A program made the position numbers and the translations under genes. Of a stretch of DNA of 64,000 nucleotides, positions 9,729-19,785 are shown piece by piece. This DNA comes from Thauera sp. 2A1. Lineage in GTDB: Bacteria; Pseudomonadota; Gammaproteobacteria; Burkholderiales; Rhodocyclaceae. The DNA lies in contig NZ_SSXV01000012.1 in assembly GCF_009469595.2 (NCBI RefSeq), positions 1 to 64,000 on the forward strand. Reading direction: 5' to 3'. How positions within the stretch are numbered: position 1 is the first letter of the stretch; every line of letters begins with the position of its first letter. The notes under the pieces are model-generated. The model had not been told where the DNA came from, searched no databases, and saw nothing but the letters and a program-made list of their open reading frames with translations.

Positions 9729-10187
9729 CTACAGCGGCAGCGCCGTTTCGTTCTTGATCTCGCGCAACGCCACGCTGGAGTTGGTGATGTCGACTTCCGG
9801 AATCTTCAGCAGGAAGTTGTGCATGAAGGTGGACAGTGCTTCGAGGCTGGGGAGGTAGAGCTTGAGCAGGCAGTCGGTCTCGCCCAGCAGCTCGTAACAC
9901 TCCACCACCTCGTCGCAGTTCTTCACCGCCTGCTCGAAGCGATCGAGCACGTCGGCGCTGTGCTTGCGGAGCTTGACGCGCACCCACACGCAGGTGTCGA
10001 GGCCGATCTTGCGGCGGTCGAGCAGGGCGACGTAGCCGCGGATCAGGCCGGCTTCTTCCAGCTCGCGCACGCGCCGCCAGCATGGCGACGCCGACAGGCC
10101 GACCTTGTCGGCCAGCGCCTGCGTGCTGATCGACGAGTCCTTCTGCAACTGGGCGAGGATGCGCCGCTGCACCGGGTCGAGTTTCAT
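9729..10187 (-). CDS. Lrp/AsnC family transcriptional regulator
   Basis: 152-aa regulator with an N-terminal winged helix-turn-helix (LDPVQRRILAQLQKD, then LADKVGLSASPCWRRVRELE, residues 3-45) and a C-terminal RAM/AsnC effector domain (GETDCLLKLYLPS near residue 100). It is convergent with livF, so it is a plausible controller of amino-acid transport or catabolism genes nearby, though no binding site was identified. The effector is unknown. Confidence 0.88.
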   Translation of the reverse strand: MKLDPVQRRILAQLQKDSSISTQALADKVGLSASPCWRRVRELEEAGLIRGYVALLDRRKIGLDTCVWVRVKLRKHSADVLDRFEQAVKNCDEVVECYELLGETDCLLKLYLPSLEALSTFMHNFLLKIPEVDITNSSVALREIKNETALPL

Positions 10188-10265
10188 GTCTCCGCCCCCA
10201 CCTGTTCATCATCCTGTTTGCGGCCGCCACGCTGCGGCGGCGGCCGAATGAACGCAATCGCGCGT

Positions 10266-10610
10266 TCAGAGCACCTTCAACAGCTCGACCTCGAACACCA
10301 GCGTGGCGTTCGGCGGGATCACGCCGCCGGCGCCGCGGGCGCCGTAACCCAGTTGCGGCGGGATGGTCAGCTTGCGCTTGCCGCCGACCTTCATGCCCTG
10401 CACGCCCTCGTCCCAGCCGCGGATCACGTGGCCGGCGCCGAGCGGGAAGTTGAACGGGTCGTTGCGGTCCTTGCTGGAGTCGAACTTGGTGCCGTCGGTC
10501 AGCCAGCCGGTGTAATGCACCGACACCATCTTGCCCTTTTCGGCGAGGTCGCCGCTGCCGGTCTCGAGGTCGTCGATGACGAGGCCGCTGGCGGTGGTGG
10601 TCTGGGTCAT
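10266..10610 (-). CDS. FKBP-type peptidyl-prolyl cis-trans isomerase
   Basis: 114-aa single-domain FKBP that isomerises X-Pro peptide bonds. Conserved active-site stretches are visible: [16 protein letters not shown] (residues 31-46), [18 protein letters not shown] and [25 protein letters not shown]. There is no signal peptide, so it is cytoplasmic. It lies between the regulator gene and msrA on the same strand. A possible hairpin in the short gap after its stop lacks a U-run. Confidence 0.93.
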   Translation of the reverse strand: MTQTTTASGLVIDDLETGSGDLAEKGKMVSVHYTGWLTDGTKFDSSKDRNDPFNFPLGAGHVIRGWDEGVQGMKVGGKRKLTIPPQLGYGARGAGGVIPPNATLVFEVELLKVL

Positions 10611-10662
10611 GCGTATCTCCCTTGTTGGAGTGAAAGGATGGGAATTCTACCCGCCGCCGCGT

Positions 10663-11253
10663 TCAATCCGCCCGCCAGCGCGCCGCGAACTTCTGCCGGA
10701 ACTTGGCCACCTTGGGCGCGACGACGTAGCGGCAGTAGGACTGCTCGGGGTGGTTGGCGAAGTAGTCGCGGTGCTCTTCCTCCGCCGGCCAGAACAGGTC
10801 GGCATGCTTGACTTCGGTGACGATGGGCGCCGGCCACAGGCCGGCCTGGTCGAGCTCCTCGATCAGCGCCAGCGCGGTCTCGAGCTGGGTGTTGTCGGTG
10901 ACGAAGATCACCGAACGGTATTGCGGGCCGACGTCGTTGCCCTGGCGGTCCTGCGTCGTCGGATCGTGGATGGAGAAGAAGATCTCGAGGATCTCGCGGT
11001 AGCCGATGCGCGACGGATCGAAATCCACCTTCACCACTTCGGCGTGGCCGGTGGTGCCGGTGCACACCTGGCGGTAGCTGGGTGCCTCGACGAGACCGCC
11101 GCTGTAGCCCGACTGCACCGACAGCACGCCATCCGTGCGCTGGAAGACCGCTTCGAGGCACCAGAAGCATCCGCCGCCGAGGATCGCAGTTTCGTGCCCG
11201 GCAGTCGGCAGGGGCGGCAGTTCGCCGGCGGGCGCAGTCGTCGTGTTGGTCAT
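10663..11253 (-). CDS. msrA: Peptide methionine-S-sulfoxide reductase MsrA
   Basis: 196-aa repair enzyme that reduces methionine-S-sulfoxide in proteins. The catalytic motif GGGCFWCLEAVF lies near residues 26-37, followed by VQSGYSGG and the conserved YRSVIF. An N-terminal extension of about 20 residues precedes the motif but does not look like a secretion signal. It is a stand-alone gene, with about 50 bases to the FKBP gene. Confidence 0.94.
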   Translation of the reverse strand: MTNTTTAPAGELPPLPTAGHETAILGGGCFWCLEAVFQRTDGVLSVQSGYSGGLVEAPSYRQVCTGTTGHAEVVKVDFDPSRIGYREILEIFFSIHDPTTQDRQGNDVGPQYRSVIFVTDNTQLETALALIEELDQAGLWPAPIVTEVKHADLFWPAEEEHRDYFANHPEQSYCRYVVAPKVAKFRQKFAARWRAD

Positions 11254-11361
11254 GGTCGTTGTCTCCGTTGGGTCGGGGATGAGGGGGCGGAATGCGTGAG
11301 CGTCTCCGCCGCAACTGCTGGATGTTGTGACCGCGGCGCGCCGGGATCATTCGCAGCGCGC

Positions 11362-14300
11362 TCAGCGGAAGCTGAAGCTGTAGCGCAGGTCGAGCGAGTT
11401 GTCGGTGCCGCCGCGGGCAATCAGCGACAGCCGGCGCGACAACTGGTAGGTGAGCTTGACCAGCGTCTCGGCGCCGCCCAGGCTCTGCTCGAAGGACAGG
11501 AACAGGTCGCTGCCCAGGCGCTTGCCGACGCTTAGCACCTGGCCCGACACCGTCGGGCCGCTGGCGATGCGCGCGCCGCCGCCGACAACGCGGCTGGTCG
11601 CGGCGCGCGAGCTGCTGTTGAGCTCGCCCTGGCCGATGGAGAAGGAATCCAGGCCCAGGCTGCGCGACAGGCTGTCGGTCATGCCCCCGCCCGGGCCGCC
11701 CAGCAAGGCCTGCGCCGCCGGCAGCAGCAGCCCGAGGTCCGCGCCCGAGGCGGCGTCCGGCGCGCGGCCGAGCACGATCCACGACAGTTTCTCCGGATCG
11801 GGCACGGAGGGCTCGGACACCAGCTTCACCAGTGGCCGGCGCACGCTGCCGAGGATCTCGACGCCCGCCTCGACGGCGAGGCCCTTGCGCAGGGCGACGA
11901 CGTTGAGCCCGGGGTTGTCCAGCGGCCCCTGGAAATTCACCAGGCCGCGCTCGATGCTGAGGCGCTGGCCGTAGCCGCGGTAGCTGCCGCCCACCGTCGC
12001 CACCGTGCCGACCGCCGCCAGCGGCAGGCCCGGTTGCTGGCGCAGGCGCAGCTCGCCCGACAATCGCGTGTCCAGCCCCATCGCCGACAGGTAGAGCGCA
12101 TCGCCGAGCGCCACGCGCAGATCGGCGCGCACGCCGAAATTGCCGGCCTGCTCCTCGCGCCCCAGCACGACGACGTCGTCGCCCAGGCTGGGCGCCGGAG
12201 ACTCGGCGAACTCCAGGTAGCCGGCGTCGGCGCGGAAATCGGCCTGCAGGTCGAGCGTGGTCCAGGTGGAACGGCCGCTGCCCTTGCCCGACACGATCAG
12301 CCAGCGGTCCGGCCGCTGCAGCAGCGGCAGGCGCTCGGCCTCGAAGCGGAATTCGCCGGCGCCGGTGGCGAGCAGGATTTCTCCCGACGCGTTCAGCGTG
12401 CCCGGCGTGGCGGTGAGGCGCTCGACGGGCACGCGGTTGTCGCGCGGACGCACCCGGTTGGGCGACACGAAGGCCAGGCGGTCGAGGCGCAGCCGGTCGC
12501 GGTCGAAGCTCATGTCCAGCTCGCCGCCCGCCAGCACCAGGCCCTGGTCGACCAGCGCCACCTGCAGTCCGCGACCGTTGATGCGCCCGCTCGCCAGCGG
12601 CTCGGCCACCGTGCCGCCGAGCGCGAACTCGCCGCGCAGGCTGCCGGCGGTATCGACGTTCTCGCGCATCAGCCGGCCCAACCAGTCGATGGAGGGCATG
12701 TCGAGCCGCGCCTGCCCTTGCAGCGGCGCCTGCGGCGCGATGCGCCAGCCGGACTTGCCCACGCGCTCGGCGCGCAGCGAGGCGGAGCCATCGACACGCC
12801 CCAGCTCGGTGCCGCGCGCTTCGACGCTGACGCTGAGCCGGTCGCCGCGCGCCTCCAGCTTCGCCTCGAGCGCCTCGAGGCCGAGCCGGGTGCGGATCTC
12901 GCCCTCGATGCTGACATCGCCCGCTTCGCGGAAAAGGCGCGCGTCACCATCCAGCGTGTCGCCGACACGCAGGTTCCATTCCGCCCCCAGCGTCAGCGGC
13001 CCGGGGCCGCGCCGCGGACGATCGGCGCGGTCTGCACGATCCGCGCGCGTGGCCGGCGATCGCGTAGCGTCGCGCTGGCGCAGATCGACCACCAGGCCGG
13101 TAAGCGACCCGCGCGCGACGCTGGCCGACGGCGTCCAGTGTGTCTCGAGCAGGCGCACTCTCCCCTGCTCGCCGGCAGCGAGCTCGGCCGCAGCCAGGTC
13201 AACGCGATCGGGCGCCAGTTCGAGCGCTGCCGGCGCCAGCAGACGCAGTGCGAGCTTGCCGCCCGTTTCCAGCGCTTCGAGGCGGCCCGCCCAGCGCAGC
13301 GGCGCGGGCTTTGCCGTGCGGCCTGCGCCGGCAGGCGTGCCCGCCGCCAGCCCGCCCTGCAGCCGCAGCGCCAGCGTGTTGCCGGCGAGCCCCGACGCGT
13401 TCAGGTTCAGCACATGTGCGCCGCGAGTGCCGTCGGCCATCAGGAAGGCGGTATCGACCAGGGCCGCAGCGGCTTCCCCCTTGTCGCCCGCGCGCGCGTT
13501 GGCCGACGCGAGCCCCGACAAGCCCACGGACAGCCGGAACGGACCGTCGACGCCGGCATCGAGGCGGGCCTCGCCATTGACCGCGGCCAGCTTCAGCTCG
13601 CCCGGCAGGCGCAGGGCTTCGCCGTAGAAAGTCAGCGCGCCGGCAGGCCTGGCGAGGCTGCCGGACACCGTTCCCGCAGCGCCGGCACGCCCACCGAGGC
13701 CGTGGCCGATGGCCGCCAGCGCGGGCGCATCCACCTTGAGAGCCAGGCTGTCGCCCGGCCCGCCCCAGTCGCCGTTCGCCTGCAGCCGGTTGCCGGCAAG
13801 CTCCAGCGCGAGCACGACATCCGACAGGCGAAAGCCGTCGCCGGCGGCTGCATAGCGGAACGCCCCCGCGCCGCCGAGCGGCCGGCCTTCGAAGCGGCTG
13901 TCCGGCAGGCTGAATTTCGCCTGCACTTCCGGCTGCGGTGCCAGCGTGCCGCTGGCGGCGATGTCGAGGTTCAGCAGTGCCGACGGCGCCTCTGCGAGGA
14001 GGGCGCGCGGGTCGAGCTGGCGCAGACGGCCGTCGATGGTGAAGCTGCGCGGCACATGCCCGGCCGCATCCGTCGCGCCGGCCAGCAGCGCTGCAGTGGC
14101 CTCGATGCGCGCCTTGCCGACGGCGAGGTCGAGATGCGCGTGCTGCCGCGCCACGTCGGCACCGAGCTCGACGCGACCGCCGAGAAGCTGGCGCGGCAGG
14201 CGGGAATCCAGGGCTCGAGTATCGACGCCGGCGAGTTCGAGCGCGGCCTCCAGGTTGCCGAAGCCCGGCACTTCGGCGCCCGCCGATTGCGGCGCGTTCG

Positions 14301-15540
14301 TGGCCGGCGCATCTTGCGCCGCATCCCGAGCCTTGCCCGCGTGCGGCGACCATGCCAGCCGGCCGCTGATGCGACCTTGTGCCGCCGCTGGCGCAGACGC
14401 AGGCAGCCGGATGTCGAGGGCGTCGAGGTGCACCGCGTCCGCCCGCCAGGCGAGGCGGCCGGCGAGCGAGTCGAGCGGGATGCCGCCCTGGTCGGTAGGC
14501 GCCGGGCGCAGGTTGGTGATGCGCAGCGGGCCGCTGAGCAGCGCGTCGCCGGTTTCCGCGGCAGCGAGATCCGCCTCCACGCGCAATGCTGCGCGCGGCG
14601 CACCGGCGGCGAAGGCGGCAGGATCGACGTCGCCCAGCGCGAGCTTGAGCGCACGCAGCGGCACGGACTCGAAGGGCGCGGCGCGCAGCTCCGCCTTCCC
14701 CTGCAGCCCTTCGCCTTCGGCCTGCAGTTCGATGCGCGGCTGCAGCAAGGTGTCGGCGGCAGCGAGCTGAAGGGTGTAGCTGCGGCCGCCCTGCTGGCCG
14801 GCAAAGTGGCCGCTGGCCGCCAGGGCAAAAGGCGAGACGCCGTCGAGTTCGCCGGCGAGCTCCGCCCGCCCTTGCGGCAGGGTCAGCGTCAGGGCGGAAA
14901 GGCGGTGATGGCGGCCATCGCTGCCGAGGGCGGCGGAGAAATCGGTGACGGACAGGATGGGCGCGCCCGGCGGCGGCGCCGGCGCGCCCTGCTCGCCGGG
15001 TTCGCGAGCCGAAGCCGGCGCAGCGGGCGGCAGCTCGCGCAATTCGAAGCTGCCGACCTGTACGCGAGCCAGCTCGATGGCCAGCGGCAGGGTGAGGCTC
15101 TGCGGCGCGGGCGTCGGCTCGGCCTGCGTGGAAGGCCGGCGCGCGACGCGCAGGCTGGCCGCGGCGAAGCGATCAACGACGACACGGCCGGAGAGCAGCT
15201 CCGCCGGCCGCCAGTCGAAATCCAGCCTGTCGAGTTCGACCTGCAGGTCGGCTGAAGCGAAGCGGAGCGTGTCGATCCGCAACGGGCCGAGGACGCGCCC
15301 GTGAGGCGCGCTGATCTCGAGCTGCCCGCCGCTTGCGCGTTGCGCGAGGCGCACCAGTGCGCGTGCGCCGGATTCCGTGCCGACCAGCCAACTGCCCGCG
15401 CCGGCCAACGCACCCAGCGTGACCAGCACGCCCCCTGCGAGCCAGGCTGGCCAGCGCCGTCGCGGCACCGCCTTCGCCTGCCCCCTGGGAGCACCACCGG
15501 CATCCGGCGCTGGCGGCGCAGCGTCGTCCGGCCCGTTCAT
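11362..15540 (-). CDS. tamB: TamB-like translocation/assembly module protein
   Basis: 1392-aa inner-membrane-anchored periplasmic protein of the AsmA-like/TamB family, involved in outer-membrane homeostasis, either with TamA or as a lipid conduit between membranes. A positively charged N-terminus is followed by one membrane segment (residues 31-53). A very long repetitive beta-rich body and a C-terminal TamB domain (GGSYRGYGQRLSIERGLVNF; SWIVLGRAPD) end in an aromatic residue (RYSFSFR). It starts only five bases after the trpC stop, so it may be co-transcribed with the trp genes. No tamA gene is present in the window. Confidence 0.88.
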   Translation of the reverse strand: MNGPDDAAPPAPDAGGAPRGQAKAVPRRRWPAWLAGGVLVTLGALAGAGSWLVGTESGARALVRLAQRASGGQLEISAPHGRVLGPLRIDTLRFASADLQVELDRLDFDWRPAELLSGRVVVDRFAAASLRVARRPSTQAEPTPAPQSLTLPLAIELARVQVGSFELRELPPAAPASAREPGEQGAPAPPPGAPILSVTDFSAALGSDGRHHRLSALTLTLPQGRAELAGELDGVSPFALAASGHFAGQQGGRSYTLQLAAADTLLQPRIELQAEGEGLQGKAELRAAPFESVPLRALKLALGDVDPAAFAAGAPRAALRVEADLAAAETGDALLSGPLRITNLRPAPTDQGGIPLDSLAGRLAWRADAVHLDALDIRLPASAPAAAQGRISGRLAWSPHAGKARDAAQDAPATNAPQSAGAEVPGFGNLEAALELAGVDTRALDSRLPRQLLGGRVELGADVARQHAHLDLAVGKARIEATAALLAGATDAAGHVPRSFTIDGRLRQLDPRALLAEAPSALLNLDIAASGTLAPQPEVQAKFSLPDSRFEGRPLGGAGAFRYAAAGDGFRLSDVVLALELAGNRLQANGDWGGPGDSLALKVDAPALAAIGHGLGGRAGAAGTVSGSLARPAGALTFYGEALRLPGELKLAAVNGEARLDAGVDGPFRLSVGLSGLASANARAGDKGEAAAALVDTAFLMADGTRGAHVLNLNASGLAGNTLALRLQGGLAAGTPAGAGRTAKPAPLRWAGRLEALETGGKLALRLLAPAALELAPDRVDLAAAELAAGEQGRVRLLETHWTPSASVARGSLTGLVVDLRQRDATRSPATRADRADRADRPRRGPGPLTLGAEWNLRVGDTLDGDARLFREAGDVSIEGEIRTRLGLEALEAKLEARGDRLSVSVEARGTELGRVDGSASLRAERVGKSGWRIAPQAPLQGQARLDMPSIDWLGRLMRENVDTAGSLRGEFALGGTVAEPLASGRINGRGLQVALVDQGLVLAGGELDMSFDRDRLRLDRLAFVSPNRVRPRDNRVPVERLTATPGTLNASGEILLATGAGEFRFEAERLPLLQRPDRWLIVSGKGSGRSTWTTLDLQADFRADAGYLEFAESPAPSLGDDVVVLGREEQAGNFGVRADLRVALGDALYLSAMGLDTRLSGELRLRQQPGLPLAAVGTVATVGGSYRGYGQRLSIERGLVNFQGPLDNPGLNVVALRKGLAVEAGVEILGSVRRPLVKLVSEPSVPDPEKLSWIVLGRAPDAASGADLGLLLPAAQALLGGPGGGMTDSLSRSLGLDSFSIGQGELNSSSRAATSRVVGGGARIASGPTVSGQVLSVGKRLGSDLFLSFEQSLGGAETLVKLTYQLSRRLSLIARGGTDNSLDLRYSFSFR

Positions 15541-15545
15541 GGGTC

Positions 15546-16343
15546 TCAGCCGAACAGCGCGCGCAGTCCCTCGCCCGGCTCGGCGACACGCATGAAGGCC
15601 TCGCCGACGAGGAAGGTCTGCACCGCATGGGCGCGCATCAGGGCGACGTCTTCCGGCTTCAGGATGCCGGATTCGGTGACGACGATACGCCCGGTTGGAA
15701 CGCGCGGCAGCAGCTCGAGGGTGGTCTGCAGCGACACCTCGAAGGTTCGCAGGTTGCGGTTGTTGATGCCGACGAGCGGCGTGCTCAGTTGCAGCGCCTG
15801 CTCCAGCTCGTCGCCGTCATGCACCTCGACCAGCACCGCCATGCCCAGGGCCTGCGCGATCGCTTCCATGTCGCGCATCTGCGCGAGCTCGAGGCTGGCG
15901 GCGATGAGCAGGATGGCGTCGGCGCCCATCGCGCGTGCCTCGTACACCTGGTAGGCGTCGACGAGGAAGTCCTTGCGCAGCACCGGCAGTGCACAGGCGG
16001 CGCGCGCAGCCTGCAGGTAGTCCGGCGAGCCCTGGAAGAACTGCCGGTCGGTCAGCACCGACAGGCAAGCGGCGCCGGCGGCCTCGTACGAGCGGGCGAT
16101 GTCGGCCGGGCGGAAATCCTCGCGGATCACACCCTTGGACGGGCTCGCCTTCTTGATCTCGGCGATCACCGCCGATCTGCCGGCAGCGTGCTTCGAGCGG
16201 ATCGCGCCGACGAAATCGCGCGCGGGGACGTTCTTCAGCGCGGCTTCCGCGTCGGCACGCACCGCGGCGAGCGGCTTCGCCGCAGACGCGGCCGCGACTT
16301 CCTCGACCTTGACCGCGCAGATCTTCTTCAGGATGTCGCTCAT
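15546..16343 (-). CDS. trpC: Indole-3-glycerol phosphate synthase
   Basis: 265-aa TIM-barrel enzyme converting carboxyphenylamino-deoxyribulose phosphate to indole-3-glycerol phosphate in tryptophan synthesis. Family landmarks are visible: [15 protein letters not shown] near residue 55, [35 protein letters not shown] and VTESGI. The start at 16343 overlaps the trpD stop by four bases (ATGA). It is monofunctional, with no PRAI domain. Confidence 0.96.
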   Translation of the reverse strand: MSDILKKICAVKVEEVAAASAAKPLAAVRADAEAALKNVPARDFVGAIRSKHAAGRSAVIAEIKKASPSKGVIREDFRPADIARSYEAAGAACLSVLTDRQFFQGSPDYLQAARAACALPVLRKDFLVDAYQVYEARAMGADAILLIAASLELAQMRDMEAIAQALGMAVLVEVHDGDELEQALQLSTPLVGINNRNLRTFEVSLQTTLELLPRVPTGRIVVTESGILKPEDVALMRAHAVQTFLVGEAFMRVAEPGEGLRALFG

Positions 16344-17380
16344 TGCCCCGCCCCGAAGCGCTTGCTGTATTGCACGAACTGGTCGAGCTTGGCACGTGCC
16401 GCGCCGGATGCCACGATCTCGCGCGCACGCACGATGCCGTCGCCGATCGAATCGACGAGGTTGGCGGTGTACAGCGCCACGCCGGCGTTGAGCAGCACAA
16501 TGTCGCGCGCCGGACCGGGTTCGTTGTCGAGCACGCCGAGCAGCACCTCTCGCGACTCCTGCGCATCGGCCACGCGCAGGTTGCGGGTAGCCGCCATCGG
16601 CAGGCCGAAGTCCTCGGGATGGATCTCGTATTCGAGGATCTGGCCGTTCTTCAGCTCGCCGACCATGGTGCCGGCGCCCAGGCTCGCCTCGTCCATGCCA
16701 TCGAGGCCGTGGACCACCAGCACGTGATCGGCGCCCAGGCGGTGCATGACGCGCGCCAGGATGCCCACCAGATCGGGGTGGAACACGCCGAGCAGCGTGT
16801 TCGGCGCGCTGGCCGGGTTGGTGAGCGGGCCGAGGATGTTGAAGATGGTGCGCACGCCCATCTCGCGGCGGATGGGGGCGACGTTCTTCATCGCGCTGTG
16901 GAAGTTGGGCGCGAACATGAAGCCGATGCCGGTGGCCTCGATGCATTCGGCGACCTGCTCGGGCGTCAGGTTCAGGTTGGCGCCCAGCGCCTCGATGACG
17001 TCGGCGGCACCGGACTTGGACGACACGCTGCGCCCGCCATGCTTGGCCACGCGCGCGCCGGCCGCGGCGGCGACGAAGATGGTCGTCGTCGAGATGTTGA
17101 AGGTGTGCGAGGAATCGCCGCCGGTGCCAACCACGTCGAGGAAGTGCGGCCCGGGTTCCTTCACCACCACCTTGGTGGACATCTCGCGCATCACCGCCGC
17201 GGCAGCGGTGATCTCGTCGATGGTTTCCTTCTTCACCCGCAGGCCGGTAAGGATGGCGGCGGTCATCACCGGCGAGATTTCGCCGGCCATGATCTGGCGC
17301 ATCAGCGACAGCATCTCGTCGTAGAAGATCTCGCGGTGTTCGATGGTGCGCTGCAGCGCCTGTTGTGCGGTAATCGTCAT
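16340..17380 (-). CDS. trpD: Anthranilate phosphoribosyltransferase
   Basis: 346-aa enzyme adding phosphoribose to anthranilate. Conserved stretches include [19 protein letters not shown] (PRPP-binding glycine loop, about residues 78-96), [21 protein letters not shown] and [16 protein letters not shown]. It sits between trpG and trpC with a short gap to trpG and a four-base overlap with trpC. No glutamine amidotransferase is fused to it. Confidence 0.96.
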   Translation of the reverse strand: MTITAQQALQRTIEHREIFYDEMLSLMRQIMAGEISPVMTAAILTGLRVKKETIDEITAAAAVMREMSTKVVVKEPGPHFLDVVGTGGDSSHTFNISTTTIFVAAAAGARVAKHGGRSVSSKSGAADVIEALGANLNLTPEQVAECIEATGIGFMFAPNFHSAMKNVAPIRREMGVRTIFNILGPLTNPASAPNTLLGVFHPDLVGILARVMHRLGADHVLVVHGLDGMDEASLGAGTMVGELKNGQILEYEIHPEDFGLPMAATRNLRVADAQESREVLLGVLDNEPGPARDIVLLNAGVALYTANLVDSIGDGIVRAREIVASGAARAKLDQFVQYSKRFGAGQ

Positions 17381-17413
17381 CTGTGTTCTTCCTTCAGCCG
17401 GTCGGCCGCCGCT

Positions 17414-17983
17414 TCAGCGCGCGCGGTCGAGGAAATTGCGCAGCAGGTCATGGCCGCGCTCGGTCAGGATGGACTCGGGGTGGAACTGAACGCCCTCGAC
17501 GTCCAGCGTCTTGTGACGCACGCCCATGATCTCGCCGTCGTCCGTCCATGCGGTGATCTCGAGGCAATCGGGCAATGTCTCGCGCTCGATTGCCAGCGAA
17601 TGGTAGCGGGTGCAGGTAAGCGGATTGGGCAGGCCGTGGAACACGCCAATGTCCTTGTGATGCACCGGCGAGGTCTTGCCGTGCATCAGTTGCCGGGCAT
17701 GCACGATGCGTCCGCCGAAGGCCGCGCCGATGCTCTGGTGGCCGAGGCAGACGCCGAGGATGGGCAGCTTGCCGGCGAATTCCTTGATTGCCGCCACCGA
17801 GATGCCGGCCTCCGCCGGCGAGCACGGCCCCGGGGAAATCACGAGCTGGTCGGGCTTGAGCGCCGCGATCTGCTCCAGCGTGATCTCGTCGTTGCGATAC
17901 ACCTTCACCTTGGCGCCGAGTTCGCCGAAGTATTGCACCAGGTTGTAGGTGAAGCTGTCGTAGTTGTCGATCATCAGCAACAT
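17414..17983 (-). CDS. trpG: Anthranilate synthase glutamine amidotransferase component
   Basis: 189-aa class I glutamine amidotransferase supplying ammonia to TrpE, possibly also serving PabB. The nucleophile is Cys79 in [26 protein letters not shown] at the N-terminus and the C-terminal [12 protein letters not shown] (His/Glu of the triad) are intact. The ATG at 17983 is preceded by GAGG; an internal ATG three codons later is the alternative. It follows trpE by only ten bases. Confidence 0.94.
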   Translation of the reverse strand: MLLMIDNYDSFTYNLVQYFGELGAKVKVYRNDEITLEQIAALKPDQLVISPGPCSPAEAGISVAAIKEFAGKLPILGVCLGHQSIGAAFGGRIVHARQLMHGKTSPVHHKDIGVFHGLPNPLTCTRYHSLAIERETLPDCLEITAWTDDGEIMGVRHKTLDVEGVQFHPESILTERGHDLLRNFLDRAR

Positions 17984-17993
17984 GTTGTTCCCC

Positions 17994-19469
17994 TCACTCC
18001 GCCCGGGTGTCCAGCCCGCCCTCGGCCATCTCGGCCGCGCGCAGCATCGCCTTCGCCTTGTTCTGCGTTTCCTGCCATTCGGAGTCCGGATCGGAGTCGG
18101 CGACGATGCCGGCGCCGGCCTGCACATGGATCTGGCCGTCCTTCAGCACCGCGGTGCGGATCGCGATGGCGAGGTCCATGTCGCCATGGAAACCCAGGTA
18201 GCCCACCGAGCCGGCGTAGATGCCGCGCTTGACCGGCTCCAGCTCGTCGATGATCTCCATCGCCCGCACCTTGGGCGCGCCCGACACGGTGCCGGCGGGG
18301 AAGGTGGCACGCAGCACCGCGAGCGCGTCGAGCCCGTCCTTCAGTTGCCCTTCGACGTTGGACACGATGTGCATCACGTGCGAGTAGCGTTCGATGGTGA
18401 ATTGTTCGGTGACCCTCACCGTGCCGATCTCGGACACGCGCCCGGCGTCGTTGCGGCCGAGGTCGAGCAGTTGCAGGTGCTCGGCGCGCTCCTTCTGGTC
18501 GGCCAGCAGGTCCTGCTCCAGCGCCTGGTCCTCGGCCACGGTGGCGCCGCGCTTGCGGGTGCCGGCGATGGGCCGCACGGTGACGGTGTCGTCCTCGAGG
18601 CGCACCAGGATCTCGGGCGAGGCGCCGACGACGTGGAAGTCCTCGAGGTTGAAGTAGAACATGTAGGGCGACGGGTTCAGCGAGCGGATCGCGCGGTACA
18701 GCGCCATCGGGCTCGCCGCATAGGGCTTGCTCATGCGCTGCGACAGCACCACCTGCATGATGTCGCCGTCGACGATGTACTGCTTGGCGCGGCGCACCGC
18801 GTCCTTGAACGCCTCCTCGCCGAAGCTCGACACCGGCGGCTGCGGCTCGGCGCGGAACTCCTCGGGGATCTGCACCGGTGCGCGCAGCCTGGCGAGCAGC
18901 TCGCGCAGCCGCCGCTGGGCACGCTTGAAGGCGCCCGGCACTTCCGGTTCCGCGTACACGACCAGCGTCAGCTTGCCGGTGAGGTTATCGACGATGGCGA
19001 TCTCTTCCGACAGCAGCAACAGGATGTCGGGCGTGTTCAGCGTGTCGGGCTTGTCCGTCTTCGCCAGCTTGGGCTCGATGTAGCGCACCGTGTCGTAGCC
19101 AAAGCAGCCCACCAGGCCGCCGGCGAAGCGCGGCAGGTGCTCGCGCGGCGGCACCTTGATCCGGTTCATGAATTCGGCGACGAAGTTCAGCGGGTCGCCG
19201 TAGTCGCGGCGCTCGACCAGGCGGTTGCCGGTCAGCAGCAGCGCGGAGCGGCCGTAGACTTCGATGCGGGTCGGTGAAGCGAGACCGATGAAGGAATAGC
19301 GGCCGAAACGCTCGCCGCCCTGCACCGATTCAAGCAGGTAGGTGTAGGGCTCGTTGGCGAGCTTGAGGTAGATGGATAGCGGCGTGTCGAGATCGGCGAA
19401 GGTCTCGAGGGTGACCGGAATGCGGTTGTAGCCCTCGGCGGCGAGGGCATTGAATTCCTGTTCGAGCAT
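17994..19469 (-). CDS. trpE: Anthranilate synthase component I
   Basis: 491-aa chorismate-using enzyme for the first step of tryptophan synthesis. The C-terminal chorismate-binding domain is clear: [51 protein letters not shown] and [22 protein letters not shown]. The start MLEQEFNAL at 19469 follows GTGGAG. It heads trpE-G-D-C. The region upstream carries a Trp-rich leader ORF and a hairpin, suggesting attenuation-type control. Feedback inhibition by tryptophan is a family property. Confidence 0.96.
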   Translation of the reverse strand: MLEQEFNALAAEGYNRIPVTLETFADLDTPLSIYLKLANEPYTYLLESVQGGERFGRYSFIGLASPTRIEVYGRSALLLTGNRLVERRDYGDPLNFVAEFMNRIKVPPREHLPRFAGGLVGCFGYDTVRYIEPKLAKTDKPDTLNTPDILLLLSEEIAIVDNLTGKLTLVVYAEPEVPGAFKRAQRRLRELLARLRAPVQIPEEFRAEPQPPVSSFGEEAFKDAVRRAKQYIVDGDIMQVVLSQRMSKPYAASPMALYRAIRSLNPSPYMFYFNLEDFHVVGASPEILVRLEDDTVTVRPIAGTRKRGATVAEDQALEQDLLADQKERAEHLQLLDLGRNDAGRVSEIGTVRVTEQFTIERYSHVMHIVSNVEGQLKDGLDALAVLRATFPAGTVSGAPKVRAMEIIDELEPVKRGIYAGSVGYLGFHGDMDLAIAIRTAVLKDGQIHVQAGAGIVADSDPDSEWQETQNKAKAMLRAAEMAEGGLDTRAE

Positions 19470-19502
19470 GGGGGCTCCACGTGGGTCGGTTCGCTTCTGG
19501 CT

Positions 19503-19524
19503 GGGGCGGCCTGTGGCCTGCCCC
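19503..19524 (-). promoter_or_regulatory. Hairpin in trpE leader
   Basis: Stem of nine pairs: GGGGC/GCCCC plus GGCC/GGCC around TGT with one bulged base. It lies 33 bases before the trpE start and downstream of the Trp-rich leader frame. A second inverted repeat, CTGCAG, is at 19533-19538 and 19549-19554. No U-run follows, so if this is an attenuator it is not a textbook intrinsic terminator. Confidence 0.4.
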
Positions 19525-19619
19525 GGACGTGGCTGCAGCGACGAAGGACTGCAGGCGGCGGTGTCGGACGGCGGACTGGCGATGCTGCGTCTACCGGCGA
19601 CCCGCAAGGGAAGTCGCGT

Positions 19620-19712
19620 TCAGTGGCCCAAAGGCCAACGCCAACCGCCGCGCCAGCAGGGCTGGGCGGAATGGTCGGCAGCGAAAAAGCGATCCCGGTT
19701 TGCGAACGTCAC
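19620..19712 (-). CDS. Possible trp leader peptide (Trp-rich)
   Basis: Short frame between gph and trpE, on the trp coding strand, ending ...PCWRGGWRWPLGH. It has three UGG codons within seven residues just before the stop (19653-19655, 19641-19643, 19635-19637). The start is uncertain: a GTG at 19712 gives 30 aa but lacks a good Shine-Dalgarno, and the next upstream start lies inside gph. Closely spaced Trp codons ahead of trpE are the hallmark of transcription attenuation, and attenuation of trpE is known in pseudomonads. In G+C-rich DNA the cluster could still be chance. Confidence 0.4.
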   Translation of the reverse strand: MTFANRDRFFAADHSAQPCWRGGWRWPLGH

Positions 19713-19739
19713 GATATCGATCTGGCGTGGAGATTGACG

Positions 19740-19771
19740 AACGGACCCGATGGCAAACGGACCCGATGGCG
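19740..19771. repeat. 16-bp tandem repeat upstream of trpE
   Basis: Two adjacent copies of AACGGACCCGATGGC plus one variable base (19740-19755 and 19756-19771), just downstream of the gph stop on the minus strand. They are placed where the trpE promoter would be expected. They could be paired operator sites or a local duplication; no regulator is recognised. Confidence 0.5.
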
Positions 19772-19785
19772 AACGAACCTGCCCG

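Noticed and set aside
10215..10260. Intrinsic terminator after the FKBP gene
   Set aside because: A CGGCCGCC/GGCGGCCG hairpin can form, but no U-run follows on the coding strand.
12034..15255. 1073-codon frame antisense to tamB
   Set aside because: Arg/Gln/Gly-rich shadow of tamB with no recognisable domain.
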